Below the pieces are notes generated by a model that was not told the DNA's origin, ran no database searches, and saw only the letters and a program-made list of their open reading frames with translations. Positions 56,397-64,000 of a stretch of 64,000 bases of DNA are shown piece after piece. Position numbers and translations under genes: made by a program. Source of the DNA: Chromobacterium phragmitis (GTDB lineage: Bacteria > Pseudomonadota > Gammaproteobacteria > Burkholderiales > Chromobacteriaceae); NCBI RefSeq assembly GCF_003325475.1, contig NZ_CP029495.1:1426001-1490000 (forward strand), in the 5' to 3' direction. Each line of letters starts with the position of its first letter. Within the stretch, counting starts at the first letter, position 1.

Positions 56397-57913
56397 GGCT
56401 TGCCTCCGGACACCTCGCCCTGCCATTGGGTTTCCGCCCCTTTCAACGCTTGGCTCAGCGACGCCAGGTCATATCCCCGGGTGGTAGCCGGCAGCGGATC
56501 CAGCCCCAGGCTGGCGCCCATCAGGCCGTAGGCGTTCTGCAGATCGCCATACGACTGGTACAGCCGCAGCGTGGAGAACACCGCGTTGGCGTCGGCCAAT
56601 ATACCTTGCAGCCGCGCCGAAGCGCCGCTCTCCACCGCGTTGCGCGTCTGCTGGTAGATCGCCTGGTCTACGCCGTTCAACTCGCGCTCCAGTTCGTACT
56701 GCCGGGTCTTGCCGTTGAAATCCAGATAGGCGACATGAACCTGGGTCAGCACCGCCATGTTCAACGCCAGCCGCTGGGCTTCTCCCACCCGTTTCTGCGC
56801 GTCCGCCGCGCGGGTGATCGCCCCGGCGCTGAAAAGATTGAGCAGATTCCAACTGATGCGCAAACCGGCATCGCTCCAGGAATTGTTGACCAGGAACTTG
56901 TTGCTGTCGTAATGCTGGCCGACGCTGAACTCCAGCCCCGGCAGCAGCTTGGCGATCGCCTTGCGCGTTTCCAGCGCGCTGATTCGGCTGCTGTATTGCG
57001 CCTCCACCACCTCGGGCCGGTTCAGCAGCGCCATCTCCTCCATGCGATCGACATCCAGCCCCAGCGCCGGCACCGGCATGTCGGCGGGTGCCGCCACCTG
57101 GAAATCCTGTCCCGGCGACACGTTCATGATCGCGGCCAGCCTCGGTTTGGCCTGCGACAACGCGTTGCGCACCGCCGTCATCTGCCGGATCACATCCAGC
57201 AGCTGCCGCCGATAGTTGAGCGCATCCAATGGCGCGCGCAGCTTCTGCTTCTCCACCTGGCGCGCGTCTTCCAGCGCGGACTGGGCATCCTTCAACAAAT
57301 CGTCCACCCGTCCCTGCAAACGCTGGGCACCGGCGGCCTGCCACCAAGCCTCCCGCACCTGCTGCATCAGCTGCTGCGCCACCTTGCGCTTGCGCTGCTC
57401 CAGGATCAGCACCCGGTCGGCCTGCTGCCGGGAGGAGAAATAGCTGACGCCGAAATCCAGCACGTTCCAGCTCAGGTTCAGATCGGCGGTGCGATCTCGC
57501 TTCTCGCTGGAGATGGACGGCACCAGCGACTGCTCCCCGGTAGCGACGTTCTGCGACGACGACGCGTTATCCTTGTTGCGGGCGGTGTAGCCGGCGGCCA
57601 ACGCCAGCTTGGGCAGCATATCCAGGCTGGTCAGGTCCAGCTGCCGCTGCGACAGCGCCTCCTCCATCAGCTTGACCCGATAATCGAGGTTGTACTTCAA
57701 CGCCCGCGCCATCGCCTCCTGCAGCGTCACCGGCGCCGTCAGCGCCTCCTGGCTGCCAAACATCAGCTGCCTGTCGGCCGCCAGCGTCGCCTGGCGCTCC
57801 GCCAGGCTCAACGGCTGCGGCGTCGCCGCGCAGCCGGCCAGAACCAGCGCGAGAACCAGCGGAATCAAATGGATACGTCTCTGACGCGGCCATGCCTGTA
57901 AGTCGGATTGCAT
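56393..57913 (-). CDS. TolC-family outer-membrane factor lipoprotein
   Basis: A 506-residue TolC-type channel subunit. IHLIPLVLALVLAGCAATP is a lipoprotein signal (lipobox LAGC). Two outer-membrane efflux repeats follow, each with long helices: LQEAMARALKYNLDYRVKLMEEALSQRQLDLTSLDMLPKLALAAGY, and LLNRPEVVEAQYSSRISALETRKAIAKLLPGLEFSVGQHYDSNKF. It should form the trimeric outer-membrane duct for the adaptors encoded just downstream. It follows the giant repeat protein gene by 85 bases. Confidence 0.94.
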   Translation of the reverse strand: MQSDLQAWPRQRRIHLIPLVLALVLAGCAATPQPLSLAERQATLAADRQLMFGSQEALTAPVTLQEAMARALKYNLDYRVKLMEEALSQRQLDLTSLDMLPKLALAAGYTARNKDNASSSQNVATGEQSLVPSISSEKRDRTADLNLSWNVLDFGVSYFSSRQQADRVLILEQRKRKVAQQLMQQVREAWWQAAGAQRLQGRVDDLLKDAQSALEDARQVEKQKLRAPLDALNYRRQLLDVIRQMTAVRNALSQAKPRLAAIMNVSPGQDFQVAAPADMPVPALGLDVDRMEEMALLNRPEVVEAQYSSRISALETRKAIAKLLPGLEFSVGQHYDSNKFLVNNSWSDAGLRISWNLLNLFSAGAITRAADAQKRVGEAQRLALNMAVLTQVHVAYLDFNGKTRQYELERELNGVDQAIYQQTRNAVESGASARLQGILADANAVFSTLRLYQSYGDLQNAYGLMGASLGLDPLPATTRGYDLASLSQALKGAETQWQGEVSGGKP

Positions 57914-57998
57914 GCTGCTGCCCCCTTGAGCGTTGTCGGTTGGCCAGGGCGTTCCCTGTCACTGCCTACGTACTGCGGCACCGCCTAGCAACTGCCGT

Positions 57999-60900
57999 TC
58001 ATCCTTGCGTCTCCCCCTCCAACAATGCTGCCAGGCGTTGCTCGAATGCATGTTGGCCATGTTGCTCGAACTGCTGGTTGAGCGCCTGCTTGCCTGCCGC
58101 CGCGGCAGCCGCTTTGCCAGCCGGCGGCGTGGCGGCCTGCCGCTGGCCGAAATTGAGCTGGATGTGGCTATTGCCATGGTGGCCGCTCTTGTCCTGCACC
58201 TGGATGTCTATCGAAATGGACTTGTTCCAGCCCGCCGGCGCCTGTCCGGTGAATTTGCCGGATGCCGGATCAAACCTCAGCCAGGCTGGCAGCGGCTGGC
58301 CATTGCTCTGCCGGGCGGCGATGCTCAGGCTGGCGGAAGACTCCCGCGTAATGATGGTGGCCGGCGGCAGGGAAATGGTGAACGACTGCCCGGTCACCAG
58401 CGGCCGCACCCCCAGATCCGGATTCACCTGCAGCGCGATGGTCGGGTTGCTGGCTGTGCTGCTGATGAAAGACGGCGCGCTGCCGTTGGCGCTGCCGTTG
58501 GCGCTGTCGCCGGCGCCGAAAGTCGGCGTCAAGATGCCCGTGCCCAATCCCGTGGCAGTGGAGCCCAGGATGGTCTGACCCGTAGTGATGATCGCATTGC
58601 CGTTATTCGCGGTGGAGACGGAACTTCCGCTCACAGCCGCCAGTACGATGTTGGGCGTAATGGGTGGCAGTTGTATGGTGTTGGTGAAGGTAGGCGTGGT
58701 CGTCACCGTAACCGGCGCAACCGTGCTGACCGGCACCACTGGAGAGGCCAACTGGTAGGACGGCGCAGTCGCGGTTCCCTTCAACAGATTGCCGGCGGCG
58801 TCGCTGACCATATTGTTCTTGATCGTCAATGACAAGGATCCATCGCCGCCGACTCCCGACAACTCGACAACGTAGCTGGTCGAACTGAGCGACGTGACGC
58901 TGGCTACCGTGCCGCGCGCGCTGCCGCTGCTCACCACGCTTAGCGCGTCGGCAGTGAACGAAGCGACCGGCTTGGTGAATACCACTTGGTAAGACACGGT
59001 GCTGGCCGAAGTATTCAGCAAGCCGGATGCCGTAAGGCTCTGCACCTGCGGCGAGGCGGTGTCCACCGTGATGGCGTAGCTCGCCGACTGGCCGCTGATG
59101 TTGCCGGCCGCATCCACTGCCATGGCGCGAATGCTGTGATTGCCGTCCGCCAATGCGCTGCCGACGTTATAGCTCCATGCGCCGGTGCTGTCGGCGGTCG
59201 CGGTGCCGACTGCCACGCCGTCGATGTACACCGTCACCGTGCTGTTCGCTTCCGCGGTGCCGGTGATCGTCGGCTGGTTGTTGCTGGTGACGCCGTCGCT
59301 GTGGCTGCTGCCGGTGTCGCTGGCCGCGCTCAGGCCCAGGCCGGCCGGCGCGTTGGGCGCGCTGGTATCGACGGTGATGTTCTTGGCCGAGGACTGGCCG
59401 CTGACATTGCCCGCCGCATCGGTCGCCGTCGCCTTGAGGCTGTGGTTGCCGTCCGCCAGGCTGCTGGCCAGGTTGTAGCTCCACGCGCCGGTGCTGTCAG
59501 CGGTCGCGGTGCCCACCGCCGTCCCGTCCACGTACACCGTCACCGTGCTGTTCGCTTCCGCGGTGCCGGTGATCGTCGGCTGGTTGTTGCTGGTGACGCC
59601 GTCGCTGTGGCTGCTGCCGGTGTCGCTGGCCGCGCTCAGGCCCAGGCCGGCCGGCGCGTTGGGCGCGCTGGTATCGACGGTGATGTTCTTGGCCGAGGAC
59701 TGGCCGCTGACATTGCCCGCCGCATCGGTCGCCGTCGCCTTGAGGCTGTGGTTGCCGTCCGCCAGGCTGCTGGCCAGGTTGTAGCTCCACGCGCCGCTGC
59801 CGTCCGCCGTCGCCGTGCCCACCGCCGTCCCGTCCACGTACACCGTCACCGTGCTGTTCGCCTCCGCGGTGCCGGTGATCGTCGGCTGGTTGTTGCTGGT
59901 GACGCCGTCGCTGTGGCTGCCGCCGGTGTCGCTGGCCGCGCTCAGGCCCAGGCCGGCCGGCGCGTTGGGCGCGCTGGTATCGACGGTGATGTTCTTGGCC
60001 GAGGACTGGCCGCTGACATTGCCCGCCGCATCGGTCGCCGTCGCCTTGAGGCTGTGGTTGCCGTCCGCCAGGCTGCTGGCCAGGTTGTAGCTCCACGCGC
60101 CGGTGCTGTCAGCGGTCGCGGTGCCCACCGCCGTCCCGTCCACGTACACCGTCACCGTGCTGTTCGCTTCCGCGGTGCCGGTGATCGTCGGCTGGTTGTT
60201 GCTGGTGACGCCGTCGCTGTGGCTGCTGCCGGTGTCGCTGGCCGCGCTCAGGCCCAGGCCGGCCGGCGCGTTGGGCGCGCTGGTATCGACGGTGATGTTC
60301 TTGGCCGAGGACTGGCCGCTGACATTGCCCGCAGCGTCGGTCGCCGTCGCCTTGAGGCTGTGGTTGCCGTCCGCCAGGCTGCTGGCCAGGTTGTAGCTCC
60401 ACGCGCCGCTGCCGTCCGCCGTCGCCGTGCCCACCGCCGTCCCGTCCACGTACACCGTCACCGTGCTGTTCGCCTCCGCGGTGCCGGTGATCGTCGGCTG
60501 GTTGTTGCTGGTGACGCCGTCGCTGTGGCTGCTGCCGGTGTCGCTGGCCGCGCTCAGGCCCAGGCCGGCCGGCGCATTGGGCGCGCTGGTATCGACGGTG
60601 ATGCTCTTGGCCGAGGACTGGCCGCTGACATTGCCCGCCGCGTCGGTCGCCGTCGCCTTGAGGCTGTGGTTGCCTTCGGTCAGGGCACTGGTCAGGTTGT
60701 AGCTCCACGCGCCGCTGCCGTCCGCCGTCGCCGTGCCCACCGCCGTCCCGTCCACGTACACCGTCACCGTGCTGTTCGCTTCCGCGGTGCCGGTGATCGT
60801 CGGCTGGTTGTTGCTGGTGACGCCGTCGCTGTGGCTGCTGCCGGTGTCCGTGCCGCTGGTGAGGCCGCTCACAACCGGCGCGCTGGGGGCTGAGGTGTCG

Positions 60901-63900
60901 ATCGTCACCGAATACGCTGACGAAGTGGCGCTGTTGACGCCGCCGCTGCTCGCCATCGCCGTGATCGCATGGCTGCCGTCGGCCAGGCTGGAAGCGAAGT
61001 TGTAAGTCCAGGCGCCGGAACTGTTGGCGGTGGTGGTGCCGACGCTGACGCCATCGACATAGACGGTGACCGTGCTGCCTGCCGTCGCGGTGCCGGTCGC
61101 GGACGGCGTGTTGTTGCTGGTGACGCCGTCGGAGCTGCTGGAGCCGGTATCGGTGCCCGCCGTCAATCCGCTGACGCTGGGCGTGGGCAACTGGATCGCG
61201 ATGCTGCGGGTGACCGTGGCGCTGTTGTTGGTGCCGTCGTTGACTGCGAAGCTGACCACCCGGGTGGAGGTATTCGGCGAGCCGGCGGTGTCGTTGTAGG
61301 TCACCGCCCGCAGCGCCGCCTGCCATTGCGCCACCGTCGCCGTCGCGCCGCTGGAGGTCAGCGTCAGCACGCCGGTGCCGCTGTTGTAGCTGGCGGCGAT
61401 GTTCCCGTAAGTCACCGCGCTGCCATTGGTGAACGCCAGCACATCCTCGCCGCTGTGGAAGTTGCCGGTGATCGACACCGTCGCGCTGGCCAGCGTGGCG
61501 TTGTCCCGGTCCGACACGGTGATGCCGCTGTCCACCGCCACCGGCGTCGGCGTGCCGCTGACGGTATAGCTGCCGCTGGCGCCGGACACGGTGGCGATCG
61601 GCGTCTGGTCTGTGGCCGCCACCGTCACCGTGCGCGTCGCCGCCGAACTGGTCTTGGTGCCGTCGCTGACCGCGAAGCTCACAGTCCGCGTCGCCGTGTT
61701 CGGCGTGATCGCGCTGTCGGTGTAAGTCACCGCGCGCAACGCCGCCTGCCATTGCGCAACCGTGGCGGTGGCGCCGCTGGAAGTCAGCGTCAGCACGCCG
61801 GTGCCGCTGTTGTAGCTGGCGGCGATGTTGCCGTAAGTCACCGCGCTGCTGTTGGTGAAGCTCAGCGCATCTTCGCCGCTCTGGAAATTGCCGGTGATCG
61901 ACACTGTCGCGCTGGCCAGCGTGGTGTTGTCCAAGTCCGATACCGTGATGCCGCTGTCCACCGCCACCGGCGTGGAGGTGGCGTTGTCCGCGGCGGCAAA
62001 GGCCGCGCTGCCGCCGCTGCTGGTCGCGAGCGGCGTTTGATCGGTGGCCGCCACCGTCACCGTGCGCGTCGCCGCCGCGCTGGTCTTGGTGCCGTCGCTG
62101 ACCGCGAAGCTGACCGTGCGCGTGGCGGTGTTGGGCGTCACCGCGCTGTCGGTGTACTTGACCGCGCGCAGCGCCGCCTGCCATTGCGAAACGGTGGCGG
62201 TGGCGCCGCTGGAAGTCAGCGTCAGCACGCCGGTACCGCTGTTGTAGCTGGCCGTGATGTTGCCGTAGGTCACCGCGCTGGTATTGGTGAAGCTGAGCAC
62301 ATCCTCGCCGCTGTGGAAGTTGCCGGTGATCGACACCGTCGCGCTGGCCAGCGTGGCGTTGTCCAGATCCGATACCGTGATGCCGTTGTCCACCGCCACC
62401 GGCGTGGAGGTGGCGTTGTCGCCGGCTGCGAACGCCGCGCTGCCGCCGCTCGCCGTCGTCAGCGGCGTTTGGTCCGTCGCCGCTACCGTCACCGTCCGCG
62501 TCAGAACCGCGCTACTATTGCTGCTGCCGTCCGCTACCTGGAAGCTGACAGTGCGCGTCGCCGTGTTCGGCGTCACCGCGCTGTCGGTGTAGGTCACCGC
62601 CCGCAACGCCGCCTGCCATTGCGCCAGCGTGGCGGTGCCGCCGGCCGAGGTCAGCGTCAGCACCCCGGTGCCGCTGTTGTAGCTGCCGCTGATATTGCCC
62701 ATGGTGCTGCCGTCGTTGGTGAAGGCCAGCACATCCTCGCTGCTGTGGAAATTGCCGGTGATGGACACCGTGCCGCTGGCCAGCGTGGAGCTGGCGTTGT
62801 CCGCGACGGTGATCGCGCTGTCCACCGCCACCGGCGTGGAGGTGGCGTTGTCGCCGGCCGTGAACGCCGCGCTGCCGCCGCCATCCGCCAGCACCGGCGC
62901 GGCGCTGACCGCCATGGTCACGCTGGAGGCGCTGCTAGTGCCGTCGCGACCGTCGTTGACCGTCACCTGTATGGTGCGGGTGGAAGTATTGGGAATGCCG
63001 GAGGCGCTGTCGCGGTACGTCAGCGCAGTCAACAGCGTGCCCACGCGCGAGGCGGTGGCGTTGCTGTTCAGGGTGACGATCAAATCATGGCCGCTGACGC
63101 CGTCGCCATTGGTGGCGATGGTGCCGATGGCCACGCCGCCTACCGATACCGTGCTGCCCACGCTGGTGCCGCTGGACAGCGTCACCGTGCCGGCGGTGCT
63201 GATGCCCAGCACGTCTTCGCCGCTCTGGCCGTTGGCGGAGAAGTGGGCGGTCACGTTGCCGCCGTTGAAGCTGGTGGTGTCGCTGTCGCTGACCGTGGCC
63301 GCGGTGCCGGTATCCAGGCTCGCAGCGCTGCCGCCGGCGTAATAGGTGTTGCTGTCGCCGTTCAGGTTGCTGATCACCGGCGCGCTGTCCGCCGCCACGG
63401 TGACGGTCTTGGTCACCGTGGAACTGGTGTTGCTGCTGGCGTCGGTGATGGCGAAACTGATGGTGCGGGTGCTGGTATTGGGGGATAGCGAGCTGTCCTG
63501 ATAGGTCACCGCGCGCAAGGCTGCCTGCCATTGCGCGTTGGTGGCGGTGGAGCCGCTGGAGGTCAGCGTCAGCACCCCGGTACCGCTGTTGTAGCTGCCG
63601 CTGATATTCCCCATGGTGCTGCCGTCGTTGGTGAAGGCCAGCGTGTCCTCGGCGCTGTGGAAGTTGCCGGTGATCGACACCGTGGCGCTGGTCTGGGTCG
63701 AGGCCGCGGTATCGCTCAGCGACATGCTGCCGTCCACCGTCACAGCCGCGCCGGTGCCGGAGCTGTAGGCGCTGCTGCCGCCGCTGGCGGTCAGGGTCGG
63801 CCCGGGGAAGTGGAAGTTGACGGCGTTGATGCTGCCCACCCCGATCATGCCGGTGATGTTGTGGCCCGATGCCGCCAGCAGCCGGAAGGAATCGATGCCC

Positions 63901-64000
63901 TGAAAGGCGCTGTTGCCGGAAACGGTGAAAGTCACCAGCGTCCCCCCGCCCTGCAACACATCGCCCACCGATTGGGTCAAGGTCGCGCCGGACACCGCGG
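57999..64000 (-). CDS. Giant repeat protein, cadherin-like and Ig-like domains (5' end outside window)
   Basis: At least 1998 residues; the start codon lies beyond the right edge, as does any N-terminal targeting or retention domain. From the visible N-terminal side there are six cadherin-like repeats of about 143 residues (hallmark QWQAALRAVTY and SYNSGTGVLTLTS), then seven Ig-like repeats of 102 residues (hallmark SHSDGVTSNNQPTITGTAEANSTVTVYVDG). Then follow one divergent Ig-like domain (QVVFTKPVASFTADALSVVS), a low-complexity linker, a putative-Ig domain (LPAWLRFDPASGKFTGQAPAG), and an Ala/Gln/His-rich end (QALNQQFEQHGQHAFEQRLAALLEGETQG). There are no RTX nonapeptides in the visible part. 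Presumed surface adhesin, and presumed client of the downstream TolC/adaptor/M50 set. Confidence 0.92.
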   Translation of the reverse strand, partial: AVSGATLTQSVGDVLQGGGTLVTFTVSGNSAFQGIDSFRLLAASGHNITGMIGVGSINAVNFHFPGPTLTASGGSSAYSSGTGAAVTVDGSMSLSDTAASTQTSATVSITGNFHSAEDTLAFTNDGSTMGNISGSYNSGTGVLTLTSSGSTATNAQWQAALRAVTYQDSSLSPNTSTRTISFAITDASSNTSSTVTKTVTVAADSAPVISNLNGDSNTYYAGGSAASLDTGTAATVSDSDTTSFNGGNVTAHFSANGQSGEDVLGISTAGTVTLSSGTSVGSTVSVGGVAIGTIATNGDGVSGHDLIVTLNSNATASRVGTLLTALTYRDSASGIPNTSTRTIQVTVNDGRDGTSSASSVTMAVSAAPVLADGGGSAAFTAGDNATSTPVAVDSAITVADNASSTLASGTVSITGNFHSSEDVLAFTNDGSTMGNISGSYNSGTGVLTLTSAGGTATLAQWQAALRAVTYTDSAVTPNTATRTVSFQVADGSSNSSAVLTRTVTVAATDQTPLTTASGGSAAFAAGDNATSTPVAVDNGITVSDLDNATLASATVSITGNFHSGEDVLSFTNTSAVTYGNITASYNSGTGVLTLTSSGATATVSQWQAALRAVKYTDSAVTPNTATRTVSFAVSDGTKTSAAATRTVTVAATDQTPLATSSGGSAAFAAADNATSTPVAVDSGITVSDLDNTTLASATVSITGNFQSGEDALSFTNSSAVTYGNIAASYNSGTGVLTLTSSGATATVAQWQAALRAVTYTDSAITPNTATRTVSFAVSDGTKTSSAATRTVTVAATDQTPIATVSGASGSYTVSGTPTPVAVDSGITVSDRDNATLASATVSITGNFHSGEDVLAFTNGSAVTYGNIAASYNSGTGVLTLTSSGATATVAQWQAALRAVTYNDTAGSPNTSTRVVSFAVNDGTNNSATVTRSIAIQLPTPSVSGLTAGTDTGSSSSDGVTSNNTPSATGTATAGSTVTVYVDGVSVGTTTANSSGAWTYNFASSLADGSHAITAMASSGGVNSATSSAYSVTIDTSAPSAPVVSGLTSGTDTGSSHSDGVTSNNQPTITGTAEANSTVTVYVDGTAVGTATADGSGAWSYNLTSALTEGNHSLKATATDAAGNVSGQSSAKSITVDTSAPNAPAGLGLSAASDTGSSHSDGVTSNNQPTITGTAEANSTVTVYVDGTAVGTATADGSGAWSYNLASSLADGNHSLKATATDAAGNVSGQSSAKNITVDTSAPNAPAGLGLSAASDTGSSHSDGVTSNNQPTITGTAEANSTVTVYVDGTAVGTATADSTGAWSYNLASSLADGNHSLKATATDAAGNVSGQSSAKNITVDTSAPNAPAGLGLSAASDTGGSHSDGVTSNNQPTITGTAEANSTVTVYVDGTAVGTATADGSGAWSYNLASSLADGNHSLKATATDAAGNVSGQSSAKNITVDTSAPNAPAGLGLSAASDTGSSHSDGVTSNNQPTITGTAEANSTVTVYVDGTAVGTATADSTGAWSYNLASSLADGNHSLKATATDAAGNVSGQSSAKNITVDTSAPNAPAGLGLSAASDTGSSHSDGVTSNNQPTITGTAEANSTVTVYIDGVAVGTATADSTGAWSYNVGSALADGNHSIRAMAVDAAGNISGQSASYAITVDTASPQVQSLTASGLLNTSASTVSYQVVFTKPVASFTADALSVVSSGSARGTVASVTSLSSTSYVVELSGVGGDGSLSLTIKNNMVSDAAGNLLKGTATAPSYQLASPVVPVSTVAPVTVTTTPTFTNTIQLPPITPNIVLAAVSGSSVSTANNGNAIITTGQTILGSTATGLGTGILTPTFGAGDSANGSANGSAPSFISSTASNPTIALQVNPDLGVRPLVTGQSFTISLPPATIITRESSASLSIAARQSNGQPLPAWLRFDPASGKFTGQAPAGWNKSISIDIQVQDKSGHHGNSHIQLNFGQRQAATPPAGKAAAAAAGKQALNQQFEQHGQHAFEQRLAALLEGETQG
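59060..61200 (-). repeat. Seven tandem 306-bp Ig-like repeats
   Basis: Units recur every 306 bp (102 codons) through the adhesin gene. The five inner copies are nearly identical at DNA level; the outermost at each end are diverged. Short variants (GCCGCTGCCGTCC versus GCCGGTGCTGTC, coding GSG or STG) alternate in units 3-4 and 5-6, which suggests that a two-unit block was duplicated. Confidence 0.9.
61200..63800 (-). repeat. Cadherin-like repeat array of about 430 bp units
   Basis: The segment coding QWQAALRAV recurs near 61310, 61740, 62170, 62600 and 63515. Spacing is about 430 bp apart from the last gap, where a diverged unit (VGTLLTALTYRDSASGIPNTSTRTI) sits. Units share SITGNFHSGEDVLAFTN and NTATRTVSFAVSDGT blocks. 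Confidence 0.88.

Noticed and set aside
59060..60900. CRISPR array
   Set aside because: The regular repeats are 306 bp, in frame and coding for Ig-like domains, not short repeats with unique spacers.
58986..63488. Two long plus-strand frames opposite the giant repeat protein
   Set aside because: They inherit the 306-bp and 430-bp periodicity of the real gene and consist of Arg/Ala/Gly/Val runs; no ribosome site or domain.

Overview
The window is GC-rich proteobacterial chromosome. The gene content points to a betaproteobacterium of the Neisseriales/Chromobacteriaceae type: a 16S-tRNA-Ile-tRNA-Ala-23S-5S operon, a fau/6S RNA/zapA/zapB block, a leuS-lptE-holA operon, a betaproteobacterial-style type IV minor pilin cluster, bifunctional argJ, and type I secretion genes. 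A Chromobacterium-like host is an inference; a 16S rRNA comparison would settle it. There is no prophage, insertion sequence or CRISPR array.

Layout. 1-5400 (minus): a small RTX calcium-binding protein followed by a HlyB-type ABC exporter and a HlyD adaptor cut by the left edge, with a long AT-rich upstream region that ends in two perfect DnaA boxes. 5.4-7.6 kb: a LysR regulator divergent from an MFS efflux pump. 7.6-15.8 kb: housekeeping genes (holA, lptE, leuS, a TauE-like permease, an EVE-domain protein, fau), 6S RNA, zapA and zapB. 15.8-21.8 kb: cobalamin genes, with btuB-cobU-btuF under a B12 riboswitch and a divergent cobT-cobC-cobS operon. 22-27.1 kb: speB, a DUF1275 protein, and the operon hldC-birA-coaX-SPOR protein. 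27.2-34 kb: the minor pilin operon pilV-pilW-pilX-pilY1-pilE-fimT. 34.2-39.8 kb: the rRNA operon with promoter, boxA, processing stems and terminator. 40-43.1 kb: argJ and recQ. 43.2 kb: a candidate small RNA with an ECF-sigma-like promoter and its own terminator. 43.4-50.4 kb: a lipoprotein, then ParA-like ATPase / PAS histidine kinase / response regulator with an ATPase-type output domain, converging on comEC.

50.5-64 kb is the most unusual region. A Tail Collar (Mdp-like) protein and a small DUF6916-like protein on the plus strand face a minus-strand set: a giant repeat protein (at least 1998 residues, 5' end outside the window), a lipoprotein TolC, a soluble periplasmic adaptor, a membrane adaptor with a GAF-like cytoplasmic domain, a PqqD-like/M50 protease/lipoyl-domain fusion protein, and a GNAT acetyltransferase. 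It has the outer-membrane and periplasmic parts of a type I exporter but no ABC ATPase or RND pump; the inner-membrane place is taken by an intramembrane protease fused to an adaptor. I read this as a candidate non-canonical system for maturing or exporting the giant protein. The same window carries a standard type I system, which gives a direct contrast.

Start codons were chosen from Shine-Dalgarno sites, overlaps with the upstream stop and family N-termini. Functions rest on motifs read by eye; no database search was run.
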